Position numbers and translations under genes: made by a program. DNA of 64,000 nucleotides from Salminus brasiliensis (lineage: Eukaryota > Chordata > Actinopteri > Characiformes > Bryconidae): contig NC_132898.1 in assembly GCF_030463535.1 (NCBI RefSeq), positions 24,830,662-24,894,661 on the forward strand, read 5' to 3'. Below are positions 1 to 11,570 of the stretch, one piece after another. Under the pieces are notes generated by a model that saw nothing but the letters and a program-made list of their open reading frames with translations, made no database searches and was not told the origin of the DNA. Position 1 is the stretch's first letter. Each line of letters opens with the position of its first letter.

Positions 1-102
1 TTCTTTCTCCTTCTCTTTGTCTCTCGCTCTTTCTTCTCTGCTTATTTCTTAGTTTTTTTTATCTCCTTCTCTCTTCATCTCTCTCTCTCACTCGCTATCT
101 CA

Positions 103-139
<37 letters not shown>

Positions 140-337
140 ACTCTCTCAATGTCTCTCTCCTTCTACTTTTCTCTTTGTCTCTCACTTTTTTGGGGGGGGT
201 TCTCTTTTTTCTCTCTTCTTCTCATTGTCTCTCGCTCTTTTTCTTTGTGTGTGTCTCTCTTCATCTCTCTCTCTTTCTCTCTGTTTGTCCTTCTCTTTGA
301 CTCTCACTCCTTGCCTCTTCATCTCTCTCTCATCTTG

Positions 338-380
<43 letters not shown>

Positions 381-541
381 CTCTCTCTCCTTCTCTTTGT
401 CTCTCACTCTTTTTCTGTTTCTCTCTTCTTTCTTTTCTGTCTCCCTCTCTCTCCTTACTTTCCTTTCCTTCATCTCTCTCTTTCTCTGCCTCCTTTATCT
501 CCCTCTCTCTGTGTGTGTGTGTGTGTGCGTGTGTGTGTGAG
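1..541. repeat. CT-rich low-complexity tract
   Basis: About 540 bases of imperfect (CT)n with occasional TTT and GT blocks, ending in a GT run. The overlapping Ser/Leu-only reading frames are artefacts. A second pure (CT)n block is at 658-721. Confidence 0.9.
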
Positions 542-657
542 TCTTCAGGTTGATCTCAGAACAGTTTCAGAGTGTTTTTGTTCTGTTCAGCTCTTTGGTT
601 TCAGGGGCTTTGGAGAAGTGCTAATAAGGAGGATGATAATATCGCCCAACACCTCCC

Positions 658-672
658 TATCTCTCTCTCTCC

Positions 673-721
<49 letters not shown>
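658..721. repeat. (CT)n microsatellite
   Basis: A nearly uninterrupted CT run of over 60 bases. The flanking sequence 542-657 and 722-1359 shows no recognisable gene, apart from the short palindrome at 853-890. Confidence 0.9.
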
Positions 722-724
<3 letters not shown>

Positions 725-852
725 ACAGTGCTAGACTGAGGCCAAATGGATCAGATTATTATTGCACTCTATAGAGAGGGACTCACTGCAGTGGTAGAAA
801 CACAGGTGAAACATGCGTCAGCACAGTGACTGTTCGAGCCCTGTTTGAACCA

Positions 853-890
853 GCCAAAAGCTAAGCTAGTTGACTAGCTTAGCTTTTGGC
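853..890. repeat. Perfect 38-bp palindrome
   Basis: Two 18-base arms (GCCAAAAGCTAAGCTAGT and its exact complement) are separated by TG. It could form a cruciform or be the remnant of a hairpin element. Confidence 0.9.
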
Positions 891-1359
891 CAGCATATAG
901 CTTTGCTCGTCTACAAGCATGATCAACCTGACCAAGCTAGACCACCAGTATGGCCATAGAGCCTCAGAAAGTTAGTAATGACTGAACACCTCCACTCGGT
1001 TTAAGGGGAGTGTGTGATGATTTCGACATTTTGGGCCCTGTTTGTAGCGATCTTTAGGCGAGCCGTCAACCGTGCAGTGCTCAGCTTGATTTAGGGCGTG
1101 TCAGTGTGTCTTTGCTATCGGAACGACGGAAAAAAACACGCCTCATGGGTTGTGGCAGGTTGCTGTCAGTTCTGTTTAGCCTTTCTTTTGGGTGAGTTTT
1201 TTTTAGAGAGTTAATTGAAGACTCATGTACATGAACTCTGTCTTGTACTTTTACTTTCAGTACTTAAGTAGTACATTTTAAAATAAACTACTTGCAATAC
1301 TGAAGTACAAAACTGTTGAATACTTTAGTACTTCCACTAAAGTCTGGAGCTTAAAGAAC

Positions 1360-1946
1360 ACTTCTACTGTCATGACTGGCTAGTGAAAGTGTTTAAGGTA
1401 ATCCGAGAAGGGCTTGTCTTCTCTTAGCTCCTCCCAGGTGGCTGTGGCCCAATCCATAGCTTTCCCTGCGAGACGGGATACAAGGAAGGCGACCTTCGCC
1501 TGGTCAGTGCCGGTCGGTTGTTCTTAAAAAAGGCAGAGCACTGTAACAAGAACCCCTCACAAAGCTCTGGATCGCCATTATACGTATCCGGTTTGCCTAC
1601 CGGATATGAACTAAGGGGCATGGGGACTGGGCTGGAAGAGCTAGTAGGCTCTAACGAAGCCTGAACGAGCTTTGTGAGCCCCTGAACGCCACCCACTAGT
1701 TGGGTGACTTGTTGCTGCTGGTCTACCTGTTGTTGCGCCAGGTGACCAACAGTCTCAGACACACTCTGTAGAGTGAGCTGCTGTTGTCCTTGGACGCATA
1801 CAGCCTGATTCAAGGCTTCCATCCCCGCTGTTCGGAGGCTGTCGGCCGAGAATTCTGTCATGACTGGCTAGGTCAGACTCAGAGGGGTGAACACTCGCAG
1901 GGATCGTTCGATGCAAGTAAATTTAGCCAGTCATGACAGTAGAAGT
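1360..1946 (-). mobile_element. Inverted-repeat-bounded element carrying an LTR-retrotransposon gag fragment
   Basis: The ends 1360-1382 and 1924-1946 are perfect 23-bp inverted repeats (starting ACTTCTACTGTCATGACTGG). Inside, the minus strand from 1861 encodes a Gln-rich N-terminus followed by PDTYNGDPELCEGFLLQCS, typical of Ty3/gypsy-type Gag in fish. About position 1520 the reading frame shifts; the neighbouring frame continues Gag-like sequence and stops at the terminal repeat. No protease, reverse transcriptase or LTR is present. It is a dead fragment, not a host gene. Confidence 0.75.
1424..1861 (-). pseudogene. Truncated, frameshifted gag open reading frame (145 codons)
   Basis: The ATG at 1861 opens a Gag-like ORF with poly-Gln, a Pro/Ser-rich linker and the PDTYNGDP..CEGFL motif of retrotransposon capsid N-terminal regions. 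Homology ends after FFKNNRP because of a frameshift. The last about 30 codons are out of frame. It lies wholly inside the 1360-1946 inverted-repeat element. Confidence 0.7.
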
Positions 1947-2849
1947 CGCGGACCTCACATCTACATTAACTCAAGTCACTTTTTTCATAGAGTATTTGTA
2001 CTTTTAAGTTGGGGTCTCTAGTACTTTATACATGTCTGAGTACAAGTTCTAATATCATATCCAGTGCTGGCTTAGACTCTGTTCAGACTCCTAGAACCTC
2101 AAGAACTGAATTCCGCCTGTCTGTATAGCGTAGCTTCCTCTGTAGGTCTTTGTTCTACGGTTATATGGTTTTCATTCCCGTTTCAGTCCCTGTTCTAATG
2201 TCTTTTTGAGTCTGGGACCGCTGATGTTAATTGAAATTTTCATTGTTGCACGTTTGCCCAGCGCGCTCGTTATCGTTAATGCTTATGCTGCATGTTCTTG
2301 TCTCGTGTGGTGTGATAGCAGATCTATAAACGCCATAATTCAGGTTTTAATGCCTCCAGCTGAAGGACTGATGCCGTCTGAGGAGCAGAGACTGTGCTTT
2401 TCTTATTTACGGCTGAGAAAGGCGCTGATGGCAGGCGGTTATTTTTAACGTCGCTTCTTTTTTTTGTGTGTGATATTCAAATGACATCAGCAAAGCTTTA
2501 CAGAGTGTTCTAGGTTTCCAACTGTAACCAGCAACTACACACACACACATAAACACACACACATTAAAAGTTTTACTTCACAGATGGTGAATTACTGCAT
2601 TTAGAGCAGCAGCAGCAGCAGCAGCAGCAGCCGCCGCATTTATTTATATAAATTCCGCTTATTTTTATACTAGACCTCAACAGCCAGTCAAAACTGACAT
2701 ATTACTGAGCTCATGCATATTAATGACCAATTCCCCACCTGTTTAGGTGCCTAAATGGGCTATAAGTCTCAATCATAGCCACAGATTCTAATAAAAGAAG
2801 CTGAAGTACTCCGTACTGCTGCTACTAATAATGGGCTGATACTTTAATG
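1947..2849. other. Unassigned spacer
   Basis: I see no gene here. An open frame at 2206-2448 lacks any recognisable family. A (CAG)n run of about nine units lies at 2606-2636 and short CA runs near 2535-2565. Confidence 0.6.
2606..2636. repeat. (CAG)n trinucleotide repeat
   Basis: About nine AGC units followed by CCGCCGC. It is in non-coding sequence, with no open frame that would make it a polyglutamine tract. Confidence 0.85.
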
Positions 2850-2927
2850 CAGCCATAACATTAAAACCACAGGTGGCAGGTGATGTTAATAAAGTGCTTT
2901 ATCTGGTTCCAATGGTTGAATGTATTA

Positions 2928-3228
2928 CCCAGATAACAAGGCCATGTGGGGCCTGTATAGTTAGGCCAGCTGGAAACCAGAAGGTTTTGTCCATGGGTTC
3001 CATGTTGGCCCTACATATGAATATAAATGAATACAAATCAGTAATGGGACCAGGAGGGATCCAGATGTGAGATGGGTAAGGTGGGCTGTAACAATGGGGC
3101 CAAAATGGGAAGCCCACCTAAGTCCCAGTAATAAAGTATGTACAAACCTACTCCGAGCCCATGCCTACCTGAAACCCACCTGGCCCATGTTCCATTTATG
3201 TGAGTCCCACATAAGCATGTTGTCTGGG
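2928..3228. mobile_element. MITE with CCCAG/CTGGG ends, nested in the Tc1-like relic
   Basis: A 301-bp element has inverted termini CCCAGATAACA and TGTTGTCTGGG. TA flanks both sides (2926-2927 and 3229-3230). Removing the element and one TA restores continuous Tc1-like sequence. A second copy is at 25652-25991. No coding capacity. The superfamily is not identified. Confidence 0.75.
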
Positions 3229-3269
3229 TAGGCGGCAAGTGAACAGTCAGTGCTGGAAGTGCTGGAAGA

Positions 3270-3944
3270 ATCTAAGACACTCCATTTTTCCATCCAACAA
3301 ATTTTTAAAATGTCCATAAGAAAACTAAAAGGATAATACAAAACAAAAAAAATAACACCCAAATATAACCAAAAAAGGTTTTTATGCTTGACGAGGTGGA
3401 AAGGTTTGAATATCACTAACAGCAAAATGGGAAAATAAAACGTATCAAGCCATGAGCACCTCTGGCTTGTCAGCGTATACACAGCGACCATCTGCTGTTA
3501 CACTTATGCCAAACATTTTGCCATATCCATATCTAGCTCTCATAAAGCAATAGCAATTCTCTTATCAGATGGTTCGGATGGTCAGTGACTGGAGAAATGA
3601 CTCGCCCTACGGCTGGTCCACTCATCACACACTAGTTTTCAAATCCAAAGCTGGTCTGAAAAATGGCTTTGCACTGCTCTCCCAGAACTGTCTGGTGCGC
3701 TTGTCTGTCTGGTGCCTCCGAATGTATGGTGGACACGTCGGGGTGGCACATAGATTTCAGCCCTCATTGGGCGGGCCACTACTTATCCTGCCCGGCGTCT
3801 CTGAACTGCAAATGACACAGCCAGCTGATTCTGCTAAAAGCAAAAAGCATTCTCCTGGTTCAATGCCTCTCCTCATCACGGTGGACTATGCCATCTAAGT
3901 TTTTTTCACTTCAAATTTTATAACTGTGCAGATCTTTTGCAACA
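3270..3944. other. Unidentified insert within the Tc1-like relic
   Basis: This stretch separates the two halves of the Tc1-like element. It holds a 109-codon open frame (3569-3898) without a recognisable family. It may be another decayed transposon. The boundaries are approximate. Confidence 0.35.
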
Positions 3945-4539
3945 CATTTGGATGGAAACATGGCTTGTGATGGCTAGACAACTGGGTCAGGGGTTTTCCT
4001 GGTATGAAGTGGTCAGTACCTTCCAAAAGTGCTGCAAGGAAGTAAAACTGGTGAACTGGCGACAGGGACATGGGCACCCAAGGCTCATTGATGTAGTCCT
4101 TAGGGGCCCCACCTCAGAACTTACAGGGTTTAAAGGATGTGCGGATTAGCGACAATTCAAAAAGAGGTGGTGGCTGGCTTTACATGTGCTAGTCTTTACA
4201 CTTCTAGTGTTAGGGGGCATTGCTAGTGATTAGGAATTGGGTAATTGGCATTTAGAATTGGGGAAAAAATTGTGTAAAATGATGAACTAATGATAGAAAA
4301 CTTGCAGGCTAAGACTTTTTATGACTTAAACTATGACTTAAGACCTATATTTAAAAAAGGAGAGCAAAGGAACGGAGTCTAGCAAGAGTCATCTCAGATT
4401 AAATTTTGAGGTAGAACAATTAGTGGGTTACTTGGTAATTAATATAAATGTATTATTGTTGTATAAGGAGTTCCAGCCCAGCCTCATCCAGTAATATTAT
4501 TATTCTTCTATTTTCCATTTTTTCGCAGAGTCTTTCTTT

Positions 4540-5035
4540 CACTTTCTTAGGCAACTATGTCAGCTTGGATGTTTTATAAGGCTTTTTAGTGTAATCAGGT
4601 CAGCTCAAACCTCTAATAAGCACAATCCAAAGCACCAACTCAATCAGCTTTAATGCTTTATAAGGCTTTATAACTATTAGTTAATCAGCTCTGATGCTTT
4701 ATTATGTTTCAGAAAAACAACTGAATCAGCTCTGATGCTTTATAAGGCTTTCAGGTGCTTTATAAGGCTTTCAAGGCTTTATAAGGCTTTATGACAACTA
4801 AGTAATCAGCTCTGATGCTTTATAAGGCTTTATAACAACTAGTTACTCAGCTCTGAAGTTTTATAAGGCGTTATAAAAACTAGTTAATCAGCTCTGATGC
4901 TTTATAAGGCTTTATAACAACTAGTTACTCAGCTCTGAAGTTTTATAAGGCGTTATAAAAACTAGTTAATCAGCTCTGATGCTTTATAAGGCGTTATAAC
5001 AACTAGTTCATTAGCTCTGATACTTTGCAAGTCAA
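4540..5035. repeat. Tandem array, 41-bp unit in 82-bp pairs
   Basis: Units contain CAGCTCTGATGCTTTATAAG followed by GCTTTATAACAACTAGTTA. Two alternating 41-bp variants give an 82-bp higher-order period (for example 4814 and 4896). The left half is more degenerate. Confidence 0.85.
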
Positions 5036-5202
5036 TAGAAAAACTAGTAAATACTTAAATGTGATGTTTACAATGTATTATTGTTGTATGGGTAGTTCCA
5101 GCCCAGCCTCATCCAGTCATTTAATCATTCTTCTATTTCCCTTTTTTCTCACACTTTCTTTTCACTTGCTCTCCCTCCCTCCCTCACTTACTCTACCTCT
5201 AT

Positions 5203-5240
<38 letters not shown>

Positions 5241-5599
5241 TAGCTCTCAAGTCTATTTACCTACTAATAACGGCAACTGTTTTAATGAATATTCATCTGT
5301 GGCTAGACCTCTATTTGCACAGGAGGGGTCGTTCGGACTTTGTTGAATTATATGATTATTTAGAAGATAATTTTCACAGGTAATAACATTCATTACTGAG
5401 CCAAAAAATCGTATACCCTTAAAGGGCCACTAAATCTTACATTTGAATGTACATTTGATCTGACTACTGCTCTTGTCTTCCTGTTGTAACACAGTAGTGA
5501 ACAAACATGCTTTTAAGTCTTTCTGAGGATGATCAGGTCAGCCAGAAGTGTTAAAAGTGATGATCTGCCTTAATTATGGAGCTTTCTAAGGACAATTTA

Positions 5600-6420
5600 T
5601 TAAATATGTGTCGTTTATAAAAGTGATCAAGTCACCTCAGATGCTCGATAAGGCTTTATATAAGGAGGGGGACAGCCCAGAAGATTTGGCTATGTTCACA
5701 CCGCCATCCCAAATCCGATTTCCGAATCACATTTGGAGGTGGTTTGAAATTCAATTGCAGTCGGATCTGGACAGATGTGGCTCAGTCTGGATGCTCTGGA
5801 CGCTCAAATCAGATTTCGAAGTTTCTTTTGCGTCACACAACAACCACATCAAATCTAAAAGGACCTCCATCTCCCCTGCTCCCAATGTACGAAAGCAGCT
5901 TAATAGTGCCTATACCATTACCATAGCAACCCTTAAGGCTTCATAAGAAAAATTGAGTCAGCACTGCTTTATGTCAGTCCAGTATGCTTTATTGAGTGTG
6001 CTCAGATGCGTTATAAGGCTTTATAAGAATAATCAAAAAGCAGCTCATATGCTTTATAGGTTTCATAGTGACTTGCATGCTATACAAATCTTTATAATGA
6101 CATTTATTACAAACAATTCAGTCAGCTCAGATGCTTTAAAATCTTTCAAAAGATTATTGAGCCAGTTCAGATGCTTATAAGGCTTTATAAGAATAATCAA
6201 GTCAGCTCAGATGTTTTAGAAGCACAGTTTAATGAGCCTGTGTGCTTTATAAAGCTTCATAACAACAATGGAATCCACTCAGATAGTTAATAGGGCTTTA
6301 TAAGGGTTTCAAAACATAATTGAATCAGATTATATGATTTACAAGACTTTATACGGCATTATATTGCTTTATAAAGCTTTGTAGGCATGATTAAACCAAT
6401 TCAGATGCTCTAAAAGACAT
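5600..6420. repeat. Degenerate units of the 41-bp TTTATAAGGC family
   Basis: Scattered copies of CAGATGCTTTATAAGGCTTTA-like words recur at 5637-5670, 5990-6070 and 6120-6400, clearly related to the ordered array at 4540-5035. The stretch between (5040-5600) holds a CT tract at 5200-5238 and nothing else recognisable. Confidence 0.6.
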
Positions 6421-7385
6421 TTACCATATTACCGAATGCAAATTTGATTCCACTTAATCATCAAGTGTTACAGCCAAGACACAATCAGTACTGGGTTGTA
6501 GAGCTGCTTGGTTGTTGGGCACCTTCTTCAGGGGTGTTTCAGAGAAGAGTTAGACATTGGTTTTCCAGACACAGATTACAGCAATGTTCTCCCCACAGCT
6601 TGATCGTTACCTGAAAGAAGAAGAGGTCTATATAAGCTTACAGCCTTTGAGTCTCACAGTACATGATATTCTGGAGTCGTTATCGAATCCAGGAGGATTG
6701 GGGATTGGATTTCCAAACTCCATTTTTAAAGCTTGTATAAATCCTCATATCAGTGGGCAGCCTTTAGGAACAGTGAGGCACTGGAGTTTTCTCAAAGCTG
6801 ATACTGAACCAGTTTTTGCAATGTGCCTGAGTTTTCACCAGTTCTGAAAGTAGGCTGTAGTTTTAGCTGATGTCTTTTAGGGTTCGAGTTACATTGAAGG
6901 GTTCGAGTTACATTACGTGTCCACCTGTGTCTTGTTTTGCAAAAGGAAAGCCAACCTCTATATTTTTGCCTGTTTTTGTCATTTTTCATATCAAAGTAAA
7001 TGATTATGTATGTAATTAACTATGATTAACTATGTAATTAACTATGCATAAATAATGAAGTAAAGCTTCAGTTATAAGTCTAGGGTATATGTCTATGGTT
7101 TAAGAGCAGTGATGTGAGTTTACAGGTTTTTATTATTTCTTAGTGTTTGATGGATATCGGAGGTTCCCACAGGAAGCTTTAAGTTGTCCGTATGTAAATG
7201 GATTCTGGATCAGTGCTGGAAACAGTTGGAGGAGTAATCCGGCTCCTTTTAAACAGCTCATACTGATGCAGGAGCACTGCCTGTTTAACCCCGTCCGCCC
7301 TAAAGTGATGCTCCGCACTCACAGCAGCTCATCCATCTGAACAGACATCAGGTTACCCACCAGGCGAGAGGAGGGGGCTAAGCAA
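6421..7385. other. Unassigned spacer
   Basis: Open frames of 60-96 codons exist (for example 6557-6847), but none shows a known domain or splice pattern. I see no gene or named repeat here. Confidence 0.5.
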
Positions 7386-8052
7386 AGACAACACCCTTAC
7401 TCCCTCTCTCCCCCTCCCTCTCTTTCTCTCTTACTCTTTCTTTTGTTTCTGTTTAACCCCTTTCTTCTTTGCTTTTCCTCGCTTTCTCTCTGCTGCACTC
7501 TCCTATTTCTCTCTCATTTTCTCCTCCAGCCTCTCTTTCTGTTTTTCTCTCTTTCTTTCATCTTCTTTCTCTCTCTCCCTTTCTCTCTTCCTCTCACTGT
7601 CTTTAATTCCCCTTTCCTCTTCTTTCTCACTCTCTCTCTCCTCTTTCTCTCTCCCCCTTTTCTTTCTTTCCCTCTTTTTTCTTTCTCTCAACCATTGCTC
7701 TCTTTCTCACTCTCTCTCTCTCTCTTTCTTTGTTGTCCTTTGTTTTTGTCTTGTATTATTGTTTTTCCTCATTTCTCCAATTCCCTCTTCCTATTCTTTC
7801 TCACTCTCTCTCCTCTTTCTCTCTCTTTTCTCTCTCTCTCTCCATCTCTCTCTCTCTCCCTCTCTCTCTCTCTCTTTTCTCTCTCTCTCCATCTCTCTCT
7901 CTCTCTTTCTCTCATTTTTCCCTCAATCACTCTATCTGCTGTTTCTATCTTCCATTCATCTCCCACCTTTTCACTCTCCTCTCTCTTTCTCTTTCGGGCG
8001 TATTTATTCTTCATTCTCTCTCTCTCTCTCTCTCTCTCGCACGCTCTCTCTT
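7386..8052. repeat. CT-rich low-complexity tract
   Basis: About 670 bases of imperfect pyrimidine repeat, with (CT)n blocks strongest at 7815-7910 and 8017-8052. The long Ser/Leu/Phe frames across it are spurious. Confidence 0.9.
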
Positions 8053-8160
8053 GCTCCCACCACCTGTACAGTAATGCTGTTTTTATACAGTGTAAAGAAC
8101 TTTACAGTGTTAGAAAACAAAAACACCATTAAAAAACTGAAGGAAATCATATGTTTAAAG

Positions 8161-8174
8161 CCATCATCATCATT

Positions 8175-8213
<39 letters not shown>
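8161..8213. repeat. (TAA)n microsatellite
   Basis: CAT/TAA trinucleotide run. The frame across it is a translation artefact. Confidence 0.9.
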
Positions 8214-8214
<1 letters not shown>

Positions 8215-8688
8215 CAGAAGTTGAAAAGAAAACTGGGAAAGCAGAGCTTTAAAATGTGGAATAGAGAACAATATCTAACTCAAACCATTGACAACAGAAG
8301 TGCAGTATTTCATATAAACTGTAGTAAAAGTAGCGGAGGTGAATACGGTATGGACTGCTTGTGTAATGGCGGGTGTCTGATGAACCCTAAGGAGTAAAGA
8401 GCTGCAGATCTGTGGAGTTGCGGAGCTGAAGGCTGCTTCACCAGCCCTTTTATGATTCATCCCTGAAACGTTCAATAAGCCTGTCAGCCAGTCTGGAGAG
8501 TCTGAACGCATTAGCTTTAAAAGCCAGTGAAAGAGTCTTTAAAAGAAGAACACACACTCTGAACTGTACGGTCAACTGTGCTTTAGGGTGTCCTGTAAAC
8601 AATCCTGAAATGTCATCACAGGACCTACAGGTAGCTCTCCCCACAGCTCTCGCCACAAAGTTCATGCATCTACCATCAGAAAGATGGG

Positions 8689-8843
8689 TCCCCTGATGAC
8701 AGAGACTTCTTTACGTATCTTGTGGTCTACTCTTGAGCTGATCTTGCTAGGTTAGCCTGACCTGGACATGTCTCCTGATGATAGAGACCTCTTTACGTAT
8801 CTTGTGGTCTACTCTTGGGCTACAACGCCCTGACCTGACCATG
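8689..8843 (+). repeat. Direct 82-bp duplication
   Basis: Two adjacent near-identical copies sharing CTTTACGTATCTTGTGGTCT are offset by 82 bases (8689 and 8771). The surrounding stretch 8214-9900 holds no recognisable gene. Confidence 0.8.
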
Positions 8844-9904
8844 TTGTCAATGAACAAAAATGGAGATACATGTTTTTCATTGGACAGCAGCGATATACAG
8901 GAGTATGTCCAAAATGACAACGGTTTTCATGTTGTGTCCTACTTTTTCCACATGACTGTGCAGACCAGTTTGTTCAAGAAAGATCTGACCAGTTGAAAAG
9001 CAGTCTAACCACTGTTTTTCATGTTGATGGACGAGCAGCCTTCTCAGCAACATCCAGATCTGTGTGAACAGGGCCTAAATGAGTGGAAATGTGTCTGCCA
9101 GGTGATATAGGAGGACACACAGGGTGTGTGGAACGTCATAAAACACTCTGATATCCATCAATCTCCATCTCTGGCCTTCTCCAGCACACCCTGAACCTTC
9201 TGAATGAGATGGCCATGATGGTAATGGCTCGGATATGCAGCTGTGTGTGTGCCAGACAGTCCATTTATACACACACCATTCCGTCAGTAGCAAATGGATA
9301 TTGTGTGTATGTGTGTAAGAGTATACATCGCTTTAACTGCAGGAGCTTCATCTGATACTACAGGGGCAAATAGTCTCTTAAAATACTCGGTTGTCCATTC
9401 TTTACCTACACGCACAGGTAAAGGCCAGTGGGTCACATTACTAGCGTTGGAACAGTGTCGTACACACACACATTGAGCTGCTTAGAGACATAACGGGTAA
9501 AGAGAGTATAAACGGATGGACAGTGGTTAAACAAGTGTGAACATAAGAAATAGACACTAAGGGCCATGGGTGTGTTTTGAGCGTAACGTGCAACCATTCG
9601 CCATTCCCTTTAAGAGCCATGTGCGGTACATCTGACTGTTGACGTCTGCCTAGGTTGTTCTCAGTCAGTGGAGCTCCTGTGTTTTCCGTTGCCAAGATAA
9701 CAACACACCAGAAATTAACCTGAACACCCCACCACCTCATTTCCAGACCACCATGTCCATTGGCATAGATATATTCACAAGCATCATTGCTATTTAGATG
9801 ATGCAGACGGACGTGTGAAAATGTGGCTTGTGCAGGGTGTAAGATAGGGCCCTAAAACTGAATGTTGGTGAATGGTCTGATGCATGAGATTGGAAGCTGT
9901 TGGC

Positions 9905-10260
9905 AGTCGTTAGCAGTTAACTACAAGCTCCACCTTGCATTGCGGTAACAATGCTGAGGCTGGATATGGTGTTGTACTCAGAGAGCTAACAGTGCCTTTT
10001 GAAGATGAGGTTGATGGACCTTTCAAAAGGAAAAGGTTGAGGTATGCAGATCTGGTGGCGGAGGTGAGAGAGCGTGGGTGGCAGGCATATATTAGACCTG
10101 TAGCGATGCAACGTCTTTGCTGGTTGAATTTGGATTCAGAGCCTGTGTGCTAAGGGCAGCCATGAAGGAACTGGCTGGACGATCAGAAGTGTCTGGAAGA
10201 TCTAGAAGGTGGTTGAGGATAAGGAGGGCTAAGGTTGGGTGGAGAAGGGCAGTGTGTGAT
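9905..10260 (+). pseudogene. Retroelement polyprotein C-terminal fragment
   Basis: The frame encodes RELTVPFEDEVDGPFKRKRL then RYADLVAEVRERGWQAYIRP. A neighbouring segment encodes MKELAGRSEVSGRSRRWLRI. These resemble the conserved C-terminal part of a reverse-transcriptase polyprotein very common in fish genomes (LTVPWE..KY.EL..E...RGW, then KELAEEAE..S.WLW.RR). A stop between them shows it is dead. The class (probably non-LTR) is recalled, not tested. Confidence 0.5.
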
Positions 10261-10335
10261 TGAATGTGCAGGTGTGGTGGGTGACGTAGGCAGCTTTTCG
10301 CACATGCTGTTGACACAGCATTGTTAAAGTTGTGC

Positions 10336-10470
10336 ATGAAATCCACATGGAACTGGTAACACTGAGCATGCATTCATAGCAACCAGGGAGGCCAGTGTGA
10401 AGTTACGTTGATGTAGTCCATAAGGAATTGGTGGCACTGACCATGCATAGCCAGGGAGGCCAGTGTGGAT
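10336..10470 (+). repeat. Short direct duplication
   Basis: Two about 65-bp copies share GGCACTGA/ACACTGAGCATGCAT and AGCCAGGGAGGCCAGTGTG-type words. The following 10480-11100 has several AAGAACC/GGTTCTAT words like those in other MITE fragments of the window. Confidence 0.6.
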
Positions 10471-11100
10471 CTCCAGCGAGTAAGTTGGTTAAATAATAGT
10501 TCTATTTAGCACCAGCAATGGTTCCACTGTTGTTACAAGTCAAACAAACCTTAGCAAACAATGTGCCTTTGGCTCATAAAATATTTTTTACAATGTAGTA
10601 AAGAACCTTTTTGACCAGAAAAAGTACATGATTATATGGAAAACTGCCATCTTTACTAAAGAAGTTCTCTTTAAAGGGTGTACTACAAGCAATGATTCTA
10701 TGTAAAACCCTAACAACTCAAAGAACCATTTGAGACATTCTTTGGCCTGAATTCTTAAAAAACTAGGTTCTTCAAGAGTTTTTCAGTAAAGGCAGTGGTC
10801 ATATATAGATCCACAATAAGGGTTCTGTATAGCCCTGAATGCTAAAAGAGGGGGTCTTGGCTCCTGACAATACTGCAGCCCCTTTTGGTAAAATGTAGAA
10901 CACTTTTTGGTAAGGTTCTATAAGAACAAACATGTACAAGAGAGGCTTTCATTCATAAAAAAGACCTGTTTCAGCTTTCCAGTGTTCTTTTGAGCTCTTA
11001 TGGTTCTATATAAATGGTTTACTATAGAACCCTTGAGGAACGCCAAGTGGTTGTCACTGCCAGTGGATATTTATTTGTATTTATTTAATGGTAAAATGTA

Positions 11101-11570
11101 AACCCATGCACACACACACACCCCAGTGTATCTTGAAAGTGGGCTTCATCTCCAGTGTTAGCGGGCATCAAAGCTGAAACAGTGACTGAAGTGAAATTGG
11201 AATCGGTCAAAGCGAAGACTGCCTCAGGTCCTTTTGTCTATATCTTGTTTACCTTTGGAATTGATTTTGGCTCCCAGCAGAGATGATTGCCGTTCTCAAA
11301 CAAATCCTTAAAAACACAACGCTGTGTGAAAGTGCGGGAATGTGTGTTTATCCCTGTGGAAAACACACAAACCTCCCATCAAATTAACCACGCAGCTGTG
11401 GTGTGAAGTAACTGATTATTTATACTTAAGCTAGTGGACGTAAATGGTTTTAATTTTGTGTTTTGGTGTCCCCTGTGTGTCCTCAGCCATCTGCTGCTGT
11501 GATTTGCAGAATACAAAAATTCCCCTTTTTTAGGCCTTCGTCAGGCTGTAGACACTCTTTATATACAGCC
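11101..11570. other. Unassigned spacer
   Basis: Mostly unique-looking sequence with a short CA run near 11110. No gene or repeat recognised. A conserved non-coding element is possible but cannot be shown from one sequence. Confidence 0.4.

Larger units (their letters stand above)
2850..4150 (+). mobile_element. Tc1-like transposon relic, broken by two insertions
   Basis: The left end (AGCCATAACATTAAAACCAC at 2851) is the standard fish Tc1-type terminus as I remember it. Element sequence resumes at 3231 (GGCAAGTGAACAGTCAGT) after a 301-bp inserted MITE. It resumes again from about 3945 with transposase helix-turn-helix coding remnants (GATGGCTAGACAACTGGGTC, then GGGACATGGGCACCCAAGGC) up to about 4145. 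The stretch at about 3270-3944 is unrelated to Tc1 and is probably a second insertion of unknown type. The coding remnants are too damaged to be functional. Confidence 0.7.

Noticed and set aside
149..725. Open frames rich in Ser/Leu over CT repeats
   Set aside because: Pure translation of (CT)n microsatellites. No start context, splice support or family.
1424..1861. Domesticated gag-derived host gene
   Set aside because: Frameshifted, truncated and confined within a short inverted-repeat element. No intact capsid region.
2206..2448. 80-codon open frame
   Set aside because: No recognisable domain, signal or splice context. A frame of this length is expected by chance.
5608..5946. 112-codon open frame
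   Set aside because: Overlaps degenerate repeat units and shows no family resemblance.
7443..8397. Frames of 114-229 codons (Ser/Leu/Phe-rich, and Arg/Glu-rich on the other strand)
   Set aside because: They cover a low-complexity pyrimidine tract. The composition follows the repeat.
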